Source of the DNA: a bacterium
GTDB taxonomy: Bacteria > Calditrichota > Calditrichia > RBG-13-44-9 > J042
Direction of reading: 5' to 3'
DNA length: 64,000 nt
Assembly (NCBI GenBank): GCA_015485355.1
Contig: WFTQ01000025.1
Span: forward strand, 1-64,000
Shown: positions 19,421 through 28,992 of the stretch, piece by piece
How positions within the stretch are numbered: position 1 is the stretch's first letter
Layout: each line of letters opens with the position of its first letter
Program-made: the position numbers and the translations under genes
The notes under the pieces: generated by a model
The model's input: the letters and a program-made list of their open reading frames with translations, nothing else
The model's database searches: none
Told to the model about the DNA's origin: nothing

Positions 19421-20407
19421 TTACGATTGGGTTTCGTCCAGAAAGCCGTTTTTCCGCATCCAATCGTCATTATACATTTTACTCAAATAACGGCTTCCGG
19501 AATCGGGAAGAATCACCACTATATTTCGGGGTTCGCTGAGTTGCCGGGCCAGCTGCATGGCCGCCCACACGGCGCTGCCACTGGACCCCCCGGCAAAAAT
19601 GCCTTCCTCTCTGGCCAGCCGCCGGGCCATTAAAAACGAGTGCTTATCGTTCACCTGGATGATGTCGTCGATAATCTCGAAATCCACCGCCTTGACCAGA
19701 TAGTCTTCTCCAATGCCCTCCACTTGATACACATGAGGTTGGGGAATTTTGCCGGTCTTAAAATAATGATAAAAAACCGATCCTTCGGGATCGACGGCGA
19801 TGATTTTTATATCGGGTTTCTTTTCCTTCAGAAAGCGTCCCGCGCCGCTCAGGGTTCCTCCGGTTCCGATCCCGGCCACCAAATAATCGATGGCCCCACC
19901 GGTCTGTTCCCAGATTTCCGGGCCTGTGGTGCGATAGTGAGCCTCGATGTTTTTAGGATTGTTGTATTGGTCCGGGTAGAAGGCGCCCGGTGTTTCCCGA
20001 GCGATGCGACGGGCCACGCTGTAATAACTTTCGGGAGAATCCGCCGGCACATCGGTGGGGGTGACCACCACTTCGGCCCCAAAGGCCCGCATCAAATCAA
20101 TTTTTTCCCGGCTCATCTTATCGGGAATCGTTATAATGCATCGGTACCCTTTCACCGCGGCGATCATCGCCAGAGCCGCACCGGTATTGCCCGAAGAATT
20201 TTCGACAATGGTTCCCCCCGGCTTTAACAACCCCCGCCGCTCGGCATCTTCGATTATGAATAAGGCCATGCGATCCTTGACGCTTCCGCCCGGATTGAAA
20301 AATTCCAGCTTGGCAAACAGATTCGCTTTGGTACCTGCGGGTATCTTCGTTAAGCGAACCAGGGGGGTGTTCCCAATGGTTCCCAGAATGTTTCCCGCTG
20401 TAAACAT
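19421..20407 (-). CDS. Cysteine synthase / cystathionine beta-synthase-like PLP enzyme
   Basis: IGNTPLVRL, GGSVKDRMAL, ENSSGNTGAALA, GTGGTLSGAGRFLKE; C-terminus LPDSGSRYLSKMYNDDWM is CBS-like. Confidence 0.9.
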   Translation of the reverse strand: MFTAGNILGTIGNTPLVRLTKIPAGTKANLFAKLEFFNPGGSVKDRMALFIIEDAERRGLLKPGGTIVENSSGNTGAALAMIAAVKGYRCIITIPDKMSREKIDLMRAFGAEVVVTPTDVPADSPESYYSVARRIARETPGAFYPDQYNNPKNIEAHYRTTGPEIWEQTGGAIDYLVAGIGTGGTLSGAGRFLKEKKPDIKIIAVDPEGSVFYHYFKTGKIPQPHVYQVEGIGEDYLVKAVDFEIIDDIIQVNDKHSFLMARRLAREEGIFAGGSSGSAVWAAMQLARQLSEPRNIVVILPDSGSRYLSKMYNDDWMRKNGFLDETQS

Positions 20408-20684
20408 GAAGTCCCCCTTCTTCTTATCCGGTTCAGACAGCCTGCCGCCTTGTTCTGTTCAGGTCCGCCATTTCCTGCGTCACCGATCACGGCGTTCCCG
20501 AACCGTTCCCAAGTCGGCTTCTCAAAAACGAAATTTAATTCCAATCCGGGGAAAAACAAAGCATCGGAAAAGAAACTGAAGCGATCGGAAGCGCCCTCCT
20601 TTCCCGAGGGACTTTGGCCTTTGTGATTTTTCCTGTATCTTACCGGTGGATCGAAACATCACAACGGGAAAAAGGAGGAGACCT

Positions 20685-21320
20685 ATGCGTAATGTGATTG
20701 GAGGAACGATTATTTTGCTGGCCTTGGTGCTGGCAACCGGGTGTCGGAAAACAGAGAGGGAAGAAGTGACCGTTGGGGTCATGGCTCCCGATTCAGCGCA
20801 ATTGGTACACATCACCCAGTTTGGGGATTCCGTTGCTCTGCTTTTGATGCAAACTTTAAAACAGGCGGTGCTGAAAGCGATGGAAGCTGGCGGTCCGGTG
20901 AATGCGATCCAGGTGTGCAATACCAAGGCGCTGCCCTTAACCCGGCAAGTGGAGGAACAACTGGGGCGGCCCGTGGCGGTCAAGCGTACCAGCCTTCGGG
21001 TTAGAAACCCGGATAACCGCCCGGATTCCCTGGAAGCGATGGCTCTCCGGTTTTTCGAGACTCAGCGGCACGCCACCGGAACCCTGCCCCCCTATTTTGC
21101 TCAGGTGATTCAGAAAAATCGAGCCCGCTATTATCGTTACTATAAGCCCATGACCGTTGCCCCGTTGTGCCTGACCTGTCATGGGGATCCGGCCACCATG
21201 GGGACGGCTTTACGGCATGCATTGGAACAACTGTATCCCGATGATCAGGCCACCGGCTATCGGGAAGGGGATTTTCGGGGGGTGATTCGGGTAGAATGGC
21301 CGGCGCCCTCCGAGGAGTGA
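20685..21320 (+). CDS. Tll0287-like/DUF3365 haem-binding lipoprotein
   Basis: Lipobox LATGC; RYYRYYKPMTVAPLCLTCHGDP with CxxCH. Confidence 0.8.
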   Translation: MRNVIGGTIILLALVLATGCRKTEREEVTVGVMAPDSAQLVHITQFGDSVALLLMQTLKQAVLKAMEAGGPVNAIQVCNTKALPLTRQVEEQLGRPVAVKRTSLRVRNPDNRPDSLEAMALRFFETQRHATGTLPPYFAQVIQKNRARYYRYYKPMTVAPLCLTCHGDPATMGTALRHALEQLYPDDQATGYREGDFRGVIRVEWPAPSEE

Positions 21321-23113
21321 GATCGGGGGAGAAGCGGAGCAATGGTGGAGTCGGTTTTTCCGAGAAAATAGATGCGGATTTCCGGTCCCGGCGTTTTCCA
21401 GTTCGGTCGGAATACCTGAACCGGTTGATATCGGCGGAAAAGCTCTTCGTAAAACGCCCGTTTGCTTAAAAATAATGTACGCAGGGGATTGTCTTCCGCA
21501 GGGGGGGGATTGGTTAAATACTTCTGGAACGTCTCGCTGTTGAGGATGAGCCATTCGGTGCCTTCCAGAAGCAACTCTTCTAAGGTTTTAAATGGATGGG
21601 AGAATTGTTCCACCAGAAAGGGATTTTGCGCATATTGGTGGATCCGGGCACTATCCAACGTCCCCGGCCATCGGGGGCGCTGCAGCCGGTGCCGGGGGGA
21701 AACCAATCGGTATTGATTGGCGAAAGACGGTAACCGGGACAGCCTCTCTTTTAATTCGGGCGAAAGCAATTGGGCTCCTTTCCCATAGCGGGTGAAACGG
21801 TTCCGATCAATGAGATTGAGGTCATAGTGATAGTGATCGTAGCAAATTTTACTGCCCTGGGGAACATGAAGGGTAATCCACCGGGTGGCCTGCTGTCGGG
21901 TATCCTCCCGGGTATACAGAAATTTCAGATAACCCACGTGGATCAAGGAGGGGATGAACACCAGCAGGATAAGGGCCGTGATCAGCGGCCGTGGTCCTTT
22001 CCCACGAAAATGGTCGGCGTAAATTAATCCCGCCTGGAGGGTGAGCAAGGGAAAAATTATCAGCAGGTAATCCAGGCCTTTCTTTTCCCAGCTGCCCACC
22101 ACCAGAAAAGTCGGGTATACGACCAGCAGCACCGGCCAGTATTGCTTCCGGGGTCGGCTCATGCTCCAGAATAAGGCCGACAGTAATACCCCTCCCAGCG
22201 CCCATTCTGTTCTCAGGATTTCCCGTATTTCCCATAAATAGGCCATTCCTGTGGTTATGTTGTAGTCGTATTGAGCCTGACTCCAGACGGTCTGCAACCC
22301 TTCGCGGAATTTGGGGAACGCCAGCAACCAATAGGGGGTGCCCAGTAAAAAACCGGCCAGAATTGCCGGCACCAGCAGGGACAAGCGATTTCGGAGGAGC
22401 GAAAAACGTCTCCGTGGATTGTTCAGCAACACCGCCCCGATTAAACCCACCGGCAGGAACCCAGCATTGTATTTGGCGGAGAGGGTCAGCCCGCAAATCA
22501 ATCCCGCCCAGGGAATCTCATTCCGGCGGATGCCCATCTTGTGCCATTTCAGAATGAAGTAAAAAACCAGGATGGTGCCGGTAAACAACAGCGCATCGGG
22601 GACCATCCAGAAGGTATAGAACTGAACGTTGTAGGAGAAGACCAGTAGAAGGGAGAAAAACAGAGCGCCCCGGGGTTCCAGATACAGCCGCAGGGTCCGA
22701 TACCCGTAGACGATGCCCACGATGACGATGGCGGCCACCAGAATACGGCCCAGGAGATAAAAATTGCCCGGTTGAAGCAAGAATTCCAGGGCAAAGTCGT
22801 CGGGAGAAGGAAAGCGGCCCAGTAAAAATCCCACAAAAAAATACATGCCGTAAAGGCCGGCCGTCAGATAGGTCATCAGGGTGGGGTAAATGAAATATAA
22901 AGGTTCCAGAGTATGACGGGCCCCCAGGCTCAAGGCGTGTTTGGCGATAAAATATTCGGTGGAATTATAGGTGGTCGGTAGACCGTAAGTGATGCCGATG
23001 GCCCGGGTCAGCACGGCGGCCAGCAGAAGAACGAAAACATACAATCGTTCACTACGGAGGGTCTTTTGCTCGAAAAGGTGCCGGCTGAATTGTTCACGGA
23101 AAGAGCGGGTCAT
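21257..23113 (-). CDS. GT39-like (ArnT/PMT) membrane glycosyltransferase
   Basis: Multiple TM segments; YNSTEYFIAKHALSLG, LCGLTLSAKYNAGF; polytopic GT39 layout. Confidence 0.8.
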   Translation of the reverse strand: MTRSFREQFSRHLFEQKTLRSERLYVFVLLLAAVLTRAIGITYGLPTTYNSTEYFIAKHALSLGARHTLEPLYFIYPTLMTYLTAGLYGMYFFVGFLLGRFPSPDDFALEFLLQPGNFYLLGRILVAAIVIVGIVYGYRTLRLYLEPRGALFFSLLLVFSYNVQFYTFWMVPDALLFTGTILVFYFILKWHKMGIRRNEIPWAGLICGLTLSAKYNAGFLPVGLIGAVLLNNPRRRFSLLRNRLSLLVPAILAGFLLGTPYWLLAFPKFREGLQTVWSQAQYDYNITTGMAYLWEIREILRTEWALGGVLLSALFWSMSRPRKQYWPVLLVVYPTFLVVGSWEKKGLDYLLIIFPLLTLQAGLIYADHFRGKGPRPLITALILLVFIPSLIHVGYLKFLYTREDTRQQATRWITLHVPQGSKICYDHYHYDLNLIDRNRFTRYGKGAQLLSPELKERLSRLPSFANQYRLVSPRHRLQRPRWPGTLDSARIHQYAQNPFLVEQFSHPFKTLEELLLEGTEWLILNSETFQKYLTNPPPAEDNPLRTLFLSKRAFYEELFRRYQPVQVFRPNWKTPGPEIRIYFLGKTDSTIAPLLPRSHSSEGAGHSTRITPRKSPSR

Positions 23114-24240
23114 GGCGTTCCAGAAATTAGGTCGTTATACAGACTTAGTAAACGGTCCTCTTGTTGTTCCCAGCACCAGACGGTTCGGGCTTTCAAGCAT
23201 TGCTGGTGCAGGCGATGCCACACGTCTGGTTGCTGCAGCAATATACGAATCGCCCGGGAAATTTCCTCGGGTTTATTCGGATCCACCAGCAAAGCGACTT
23301 CGAATTGTTGGTTCAATGCCTCGAAAGTGGGAATGCGCGAGGCGACGATGGGTGTGCCGGCGGAAACATATTCAAAGAATTTGTTGGGTGCGGCCAGCCG
23401 GTAATTGATGCTGGTGGGTTCGAATAGTACCACGCCAACCCGGGCCCGCCGGGTAAATCGGCCGATGGACGGAAGGGGGAGTTTTCCCAGAAAATGAATC
23501 TGGCTGCGGCGCGGATGCGACCGAAAGCGCTGTTTGAGCCGATCTTCCAGTTCGCCGAATCCAATGAGCCATAAATGAATCGTTTCGTCCATCCCTTCGA
23601 ACGCCGTCAACAAGGAGAACAATCCCCGTCCGGGTTTGAAAATCCCCTGAAAAAGCACCACATTTTCGCGATCCTGAAAGCCGGGTGTTCTGGTGGAGCC
23701 GCCGCTCCGGCAACGAGGAAAGTTGAACAGTACCCGACACCGTCGTAATCGCGGAAAATCCTCTTGATACCGGGCCAGTTGCTCCGGGTTGACGGCGATC
23801 AAAGCATCCACCAAGGGCATCAGCCACCGCTGTACCTGTAACCACAATACACGGGAACACCGCTTGTGCTGAAAAATTTCCAGTCCCGCATAATATTCGT
23901 GGGCGTCGTAGACCAGTTTTTTCCCTTTCAGACGAGCCGCCAATGCCGAAGCGGGCAACACCCACAGGTCGTGGCAATGCAAAAGGTCGAAAGTGGTCCC
24001 GAACAGCTTGAAAAACAATTTGAGATTGAAGAGCAGGAATTTGAAGGGTCCCCCCTTCCAGACCGGAATCGGCAGCCGGTGTATGGGAACGCCTCCCTTC
24101 AACTCTCTGGCGGGGAGGTCCGGTGTTTTAAGCGCCAGGATGAATACCCGATACCCCGCGCCTGATGCGGTTTCCACTTCATGAAAGATGCGGCGTTCGT
24201 TGTCGCAGGGACTGATTGTCGTGTGGAGGATCGTTTTCAT
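23110..24240 (-). CDS. Glycosyltransferase, GT4-like
   Basis: MKTILHTTISPCDNERRIFHEVETASGAGYRVFILAL; PNKFFEYVSAGTPIVAS. Confidence 0.85.
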   Translation of the reverse strand: MKTILHTTISPCDNERRIFHEVETASGAGYRVFILALKTPDLPARELKGGVPIHRLPIPVWKGGPFKFLLFNLKLFFKLFGTTFDLLHCHDLWVLPASALAARLKGKKLVYDAHEYYAGLEIFQHKRCSRVLWLQVQRWLMPLVDALIAVNPEQLARYQEDFPRLRRCRVLFNFPRCRSGGSTRTPGFQDRENVVLFQGIFKPGRGLFSLLTAFEGMDETIHLWLIGFGELEDRLKQRFRSHPRRSQIHFLGKLPLPSIGRFTRRARVGVVLFEPTSINYRLAAPNKFFEYVSAGTPIVASRIPTFEALNQQFEVALLVDPNKPEEISRAIRILLQQPDVWHRLHQQCLKARTVWCWEQQEDRLLSLYNDLISGTP

Positions 24241-24319
24241 TCCCTTGCAAGGCTCCCTTCAATCGAACAATGAATAATGGACGAATTGGATGTCGATGCC
24301 CATTGGAGCATGGTTGGTT

Positions 24320-25780
24320 TCACTTTTGAGTTTTCCGGGACAATCGCACCGGGGTTTGCCCGGGGCGCAATTGAGGAAGAATCAGAAAGTATCGCTTTCC
24401 ATCGATTGGCATCAGGGAACCCACAGAATGTTCCAGGGACAAGGCTTCTTCACTGAAAATTTCCAGAGTGAGTCCCTGAATTTCTGCGGGCGTTTCCAGC
24501 AATAGGGAAATTCGGTCGTTCTCGATCTGAAGCGTTTTGAGCAGCACGCGATGCCGGGACACCCACCAGGTGGCCATCTGGTCCAATGTAGTCACAAAAG
24601 CGTTTTGCGTTGCCATCCAGAGGAAAAACCTTTCCCACAGGGGACGAAAGTCGGTTTCCGCCAGATTACTGGGGTGCCATAAGAGGCAGAGGTGACCCTG
24701 ACTGTTGCGAATGTTGTATGCTAAATTCTGGAAGTGTTCCCAGGCTCGGTCGATATCTCCCAGATGTTTCCAGGGATAATCCATGACGGCGAAGGGAATT
24801 TCCACCAGGATTTCGGGAACCTCTACACCGCACTGGGCCGGCAGGTAGGGAAAAGAGGATCCGGTGGGAAACCCCAGACCGCGATTGCACCCGACGCTGG
24901 AATCGTAACGGAGACCCGCCTGATGGAATAAGGACCAGGCCCGGGGAAATTCCAGACGCAGATAGTGCTGACGCACACCCGTAAGGGAGTGCCGGGTCAC
25001 TTGTTCCAGTCGGTTCTTTTCCCGTCGAATTCGCCGGGGATGCTTGAAGGCGTGTAAGCTGCTGTGCAATCCAACCTCATGGCCATGTTGTTCTATACGC
25101 CGGATCAGTTGCCGGAACGGTTTCCGGTGAATATTATAACGGTAGGAGAATCCTTCCCAGGCTCTTCCCAGAAAAAAAAATGTCGCTGTCAGACCCTGGT
25201 CTTCGTAAAAGGCCAGCAGTTCGGGATATACCCAGTAGGGATTGTTACGGTGCACCATTTCCCGTAATCGCCCGAAAGCGGCCCGAGGACGACCCCGAAT
25301 CAACTGGCCAAGCGTGGATTTTAGACCGAACTTCCGGGTCAGGTCCACATCATGGGTCAAGGAGACGGCTAACGGCTTGGCAAACGGCCAGGGCCACTTG
25401 CGTAAAAAAAATCGCCCCGCACGCAGGTTCCGATAGATATGCCCGTATAATTGCCGGCACATTTCCAGATCCATCAGGGGCAGTAAAATTCGGGAAGAAG
25501 ACGAGGGCGTCGTCAGGGGGCGTTGCAGCCGCTGCATCGCCTCCCGGGCACTCCCGGAAGAAATCTCCCACTCCCATTGAAGATTCCCCCGGGGATGAAT
25601 TCTTATAAACGTTCTCCCGGAACCGGAATGTGCCTGGGTTATCCCGGAAACCTGCGCGGGGAAAATACCCAGTGTGGTGAATAACCAGGCGACAAAATGA
25701 TGCCAATCCGGGTTCGAATGCCTCTTGAGTTGTAGCAACTGCATGCGATCGAAACGTCCCACTATCTTCACCGGTATCAA
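24320..25780 (-). CDS. Polysaccharide deacetylase-like protein
   Basis: AVSLTHDVDLTRKFG; HGHEVGLHSSLHAFKHPRRIRREK; RYDSSVGCNRGLGFPTG. Start uncertain (TTG 25780 or ATG 25744). Confidence 0.78.
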   Translation of the reverse strand: MIPVKIVGRFDRMQLLQLKRHSNPDWHHFVAWLFTTLGIFPAQVSGITQAHSGSGRTFIRIHPRGNLQWEWEISSGSAREAMQRLQRPLTTPSSSSRILLPLMDLEMCRQLYGHIYRNLRAGRFFLRKWPWPFAKPLAVSLTHDVDLTRKFGLKSTLGQLIRGRPRAAFGRLREMVHRNNPYWVYPELLAFYEDQGLTATFFFLGRAWEGFSYRYNIHRKPFRQLIRRIEQHGHEVGLHSSLHAFKHPRRIRREKNRLEQVTRHSLTGVRQHYLRLEFPRAWSLFHQAGLRYDSSVGCNRGLGFPTGSSFPYLPAQCGVEVPEILVEIPFAVMDYPWKHLGDIDRAWEHFQNLAYNIRNSQGHLCLLWHPSNLAETDFRPLWERFFLWMATQNAFVTTLDQMATWWVSRHRVLLKTLQIENDRISLLLETPAEIQGLTLEIFSEEALSLEHSVGSLMPIDGKRYFLILPQLRPGQTPVRLSRKTQK

Positions 25781-25912
25781 AATAGTAACCCGACAAAGAA
25801 AAAATCCACTGAAAAAGGGAATTTATGATTACGGTTGCTTTTGATGTGGCCAAAGGCGTGATTAAATTTCGGCGAGAAAGAACAGACGGTGCGCCGTAGA
25901 AGGAGGGACAGG

Positions 25913-26716
25913 GTGGAATATCGTATCGGAACCTCGGGATATAGTTATGAGGACTGGCGGGGCGTTTTTTATCCTTTGGATTTGCCCCGGGGACAGATGC
26001 TCGAGTATTATGCACAATTTTTCGATGCCGTGGAGATCAACTCCACCTATTACCGTATTCCGCACCGGGCCGTTTTTTATCATCTGGGAAGAAAGACTCC
26101 CGAACGATTCGAGATCATCGTAAAAACCCATCAGGAAACAACGCATATCCGCCCCAAAAGCGCCGAGGCCATGCAGAAGCTTATCCAGAGCATCCAGCCC
26201 CTGGATGAAATGGGGAAATTTCAGGGTTTTCTGGCTCAGTTTCCTTACTCGTTTAAGAATACGCCGGAAAATCGGGAATATCTGTTAAAACTACGGGAAC
26301 AGGCGGGGGTGTATCCGCTCTTTGTGGAGTTTCGCAACAGGTCCTGGAACCGACCGGAAGTTTTCCAATTGCTGCAGGACAACGATATCGGTTATGTCAA
26401 TGTCGACCAGCCGCTTCTGCGAGGGTTGTTGCCGCCCCAGGATAGGGTTACCACCCGGACAGGATACATTCGTTTCCACGGGCGGAATAAGAAAGAGTGG
26501 TGGGAAGGTACCAATCAAACCCGTTACGACTACCTGTACACCCGGGAAGAACTGGAAGAATGGATGATCCGGATTGCCCAGGTATTGAAAAAGTCCTATA
26601 AAACCTACATTTTTTTCAACAATCATCCTCAAGGCAAGGCGGTGCAAAACGCCAGGATGCTGAAAGAGATGCTGGAAGCTCAGAAAAGCTTTTGGGAAGA
26701 AGCCCGATCGGGTTGA
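25913..26716 (+). CDS. DUF72 domain protein
   Basis: YRIGTSGYSYEDWRGVFYP..LEYYAQFFDAVEINSTYYRIP; GTG 25913 with AAGGAGGG RBS. Confidence 0.9.
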   Translation: MEYRIGTSGYSYEDWRGVFYPLDLPRGQMLEYYAQFFDAVEINSTYYRIPHRAVFYHLGRKTPERFEIIVKTHQETTHIRPKSAEAMQKLIQSIQPLDEMGKFQGFLAQFPYSFKNTPENREYLLKLREQAGVYPLFVEFRNRSWNRPEVFQLLQDNDIGYVNVDQPLLRGLLPPQDRVTTRTGYIRFHGRNKKEWWEGTNQTRYDYLYTREELEEWMIRIAQVLKKSYKTYIFFNNHPQGKAVQNARMLKEMLEAQKSFWEEARSG

Positions 26717-27178
26717 TGCGGCCAATGGATCATCCTCCCCATTACCCTGGAGAAGATATCACCGGATCATTGGTTCGAAGTGGTCCATCCACGGCCCCTT
26801 GCCAAGAATCCGGATTGCTGAGGAAGATCGGGTTTGAGCCACCGGAGTTGTGCCTACCCGGCGATCCATCGACAAAGGCAATGGAGCAGACCCTTACTGC
26901 AGAGATGTCGGAAGGCGTCTATTGATTGCGGAAACCATTTCCTCTCCCCAACCGACCCTGCCCTGTGGCACCGTTCCAGAAACGCGATAAATGTTTTGTC
27001 TTGAAACAGAAGCGTCAGGGTTGCAGAATGGAGGAAATATCTTCAGACTCGGGATGTTTCCGTGCAGACCCTTTGTCACTTTTACCGGAGGATCGGTAAA
27101 ATTTACAGGGGGCTCGGCGCCCGGATGGATGAGAGGCAGCTTGTTGTTTTTCCTGTGGTTATATTGGTTTGGCGGTTT

Positions 27179-27194
27179 TGGCATGAAGCTTGTA
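27179..27194 (+). promoter_or_regulatory. sigma54-like -24/-12 element upstream of first hsp20
   Basis: TGGCATGaagcTTGTA versus consensus TGGCACG-N4-TTGCW; 61 nt before ATG. Confidence 0.4.
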
Positions 27195-27255
27195 CCAAAT
27201 ACCGGTGGAAATGATAAGAAGAATGAAAGAACATAAAAGAAAGGAGGTGTGAACG

Positions 27256-27708
27256 ATGGCACTGGTTCGTTGGCGTCCATTACGAGATTTGATGAGCATT
27301 CAGGAAGAAATGGATCGCATGCTGGACCGCTTCTTTGGTCCCGGCCTGTTGGAAGAGATGGAAGTCACCACCCCGACGGTGTGGAGTCCTAATGTGGACA
27401 TCGCGGAAACCAATGATGCTTTCATCGTTACCGCAGAATTACCCGGACTGAATAAGAAAGACATCCATGTGACCTACAAGGATGGGGTGTTGACCATCGA
27501 GGGCGAACGGAAGCGGGAGAAAGAAGAAAAGGAAGTGAATTTCTATCGGGTAGAGCGTTACTATGGAAAGTTCTGCAGAACGTTCCATCTGCCGGCCGAG
27601 GTGCGGGAGGATAAAATCGAGGCCAATTATAAAGACGGCATCCTGACGGTCCACTTGCCCAAGGCCGAAAAGGCCAAGGCCAAAGAAATCGATATCAAAG
27701 TCTCCTGA
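27256..27708 (+). CDS. Hsp20/alpha-crystallin small heat-shock protein
   Basis: ITAELPGLNKKDIHVTYKDGVLTIEGERK; strong RBS AAAGGAGGTG. Confidence 0.95.
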   Translation: MALVRWRPLRDLMSIQEEMDRMLDRFFGPGLLEEMEVTTPTVWSPNVDIAETNDAFIVTAELPGLNKKDIHVTYKDGVLTIEGERKREKEEKEVNFYRVERYYGKFCRTFHLPAEVREDKIEANYKDGILTVHLPKAEKAKAKEIDIKVS

Positions 27709-27727
27709 TGCTGCCCGGAGTTTTGGA

Positions 27728-27757
27728 AAGCGGGTCGAACGACCCGCTTTTTTTTAT
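27728..27757 (+). terminator. Rho-independent terminator after first hsp20
   Basis: AAGCGGGTC-gaac-GACCCGCTT followed by TTTTTTT. Confidence 0.93.
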
Positions 27758-28035
27758 CCCTCCTTGACGATTCCCTTCTCCGACGAGACCCTCCGTTGTT
27801 GCCTCCCCGGTTCCCCCGGGTGAAAGGGCCGATCGGGAAACCGATACCGCTTTTTCACCTCCACGGGGCGACCCAATGCCCTAACGGTCGATCTGAAAAA
27901 TCTGCCAAATGTGTTTCAAATCTTCCGGATGAATTTGTCAAAATGATGGACGGTTTGAATTTTTTGCAGAAGGGCATCGCCGAGGGGTGGTCGCTATAAG
28001 TATTGATTTATCAGGGGATTATAAGTTCGGATGGT

Positions 28036-28051
28036 TGGCACGTGAGTTGTA
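28036..28051 (+). promoter_or_regulatory. sigma54-like -24/-12 element upstream of second hsp20
   Basis: TGGCACGtgagTTGTA; 68 nt before ATG; matches the element at 27179. Confidence 0.42.
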
Positions 28052-28119
28052 ATTTAATATTGCGACGCTTCGATGGGAGTAAAAACGATTCAAAATAAAA
28101 ACGAAAGGAGGTGTGAACG

Positions 28120-28572
28120 ATGGCACTGATGCGTTGGAGTCCGGCTCGGGAATTGATGAACATTCAGGAAGAAATGAATCGGCTGATCCATCGTTTCTTG
28201 GGACCCGGCTTGCTGGAAGAGACGGAACTGCCCACGCCGACGACCTGGTACCCGCTCGTGGACATTAAGGAAACCGGCAACGAGTTTATTGTGACCGCGG
28301 AATTGCCGGGGATGAACAAAAACGATATTCACATCACCTACAAAGACGGTGTGTTGACCCTCGAAGGCGAACGGAAACAGGCGAAAGAAGAAAAGAGTGT
28401 CAACTTCCATCGGGTCGAACGCCGGTATGGCAAGTTTTATCGGACCTTCCAGTTACCGGCCATGGTCCAGGAGGATAAGATTGAGGCCCATTACAAAGAT
28501 GGCATTCTAACGGTGCGGTTGCCTAAAGCCGAGGAGGCCAAGGCCAAGGAGATCGAGGTGAAACTCTCTTGA
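28120..28572 (+). CDS. Hsp20/alpha-crystallin small heat-shock protein (paralogue)
   Basis: VTAELPGMNKNDIHITYKDGVLTLEGERK; co-linear with the 27256 ORF, same RBS block. Confidence 0.95.
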   Translation: MALMRWSPARELMNIQEEMNRLIHRFLGPGLLEETELPTPTTWYPLVDIKETGNEFIVTAELPGMNKNDIHITYKDGVLTLEGERKQAKEEKSVNFHRVERRYGKFYRTFQLPAMVQEDKIEAHYKDGILTVRLPKAEEAKAKEIEVKLS

Positions 28573-28596
28573 GTGCGAGGGAGGACACGGATGGTG

Positions 28597-28622
28597 AGGC
28601 GGGCATGGTCCCGCCTTTTTTT
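28597..28622 (+). terminator. Rho-independent terminator after second hsp20
   Basis: AGGCGGG-catggt-CCCGCCT followed by TTTTTT. Confidence 0.9.
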
Positions 28623-28708
28623 GTGCGCCCGGCAGGGCGCCGTCACCGGGCGGTGACCGACACAGGGAGAGCCGGAAGTCTCCTACCGGACCGGCAAGGC
28701 CTCCCCCC

Positions 28709-28785
28709 GTCATTCTAAGCGCGGCGAAGCATCTCTCTCCCTCGCCGTTTCGGGGATGCTTCGTCGCTTCGCTCCTCAGCATGAC
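28709..28785. repeat. Palindromic REP/MITE-like intergenic element
   Basis: GTCATtctaagcgcgGCGAAGCATC...GGATGCTTCGtCGC...ATGAC; ends GTCAT/ATGAC and interior arms are inverted; antisense translation gives the well-known spurious RSEA..RCFAALRMT peptide. Confidence 0.75.
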
Positions 28786-28992
28786 AATCCGCTCCCTCCT
28801 CTGTCGGTGGGTGAACCACCGGATACGGTACCGGATGTCCGGGGGTGCGATCGAACGGAGGGCGCAGGCCCTTAACCAACTCGATGGCCTGTGACCAACG
28901 GGGAATTCTCCGGGATGGGATGTTCGGTCCTCATCCTGAATTTTCCAAAAATCTCCTTCCCTATGAAGGGAAAAAGCGTTTAAATTAAGTCT

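Noticed and set aside
20408-20684. Possible SAM or other riboswitch upstream of the CBS/CGL genes
   Set aside because: No recognisable riboswitch core; only unremarkable GC-rich sequence.
25824-25900. Short ORF MITVAFDVAKGVIKFRRERTDGAP resembling the start of an IS110-type transposase (DVAK)
   Set aside because: Only ~24 codons, no further transposase sequence or element ends; similarity is too short.
26692-27236. Small ORFs in the 540-bp gap before the first hsp20
   Set aside because: Both strands give short unrelated ORFs without RBS or domain; treated as regulatory intergenic space.
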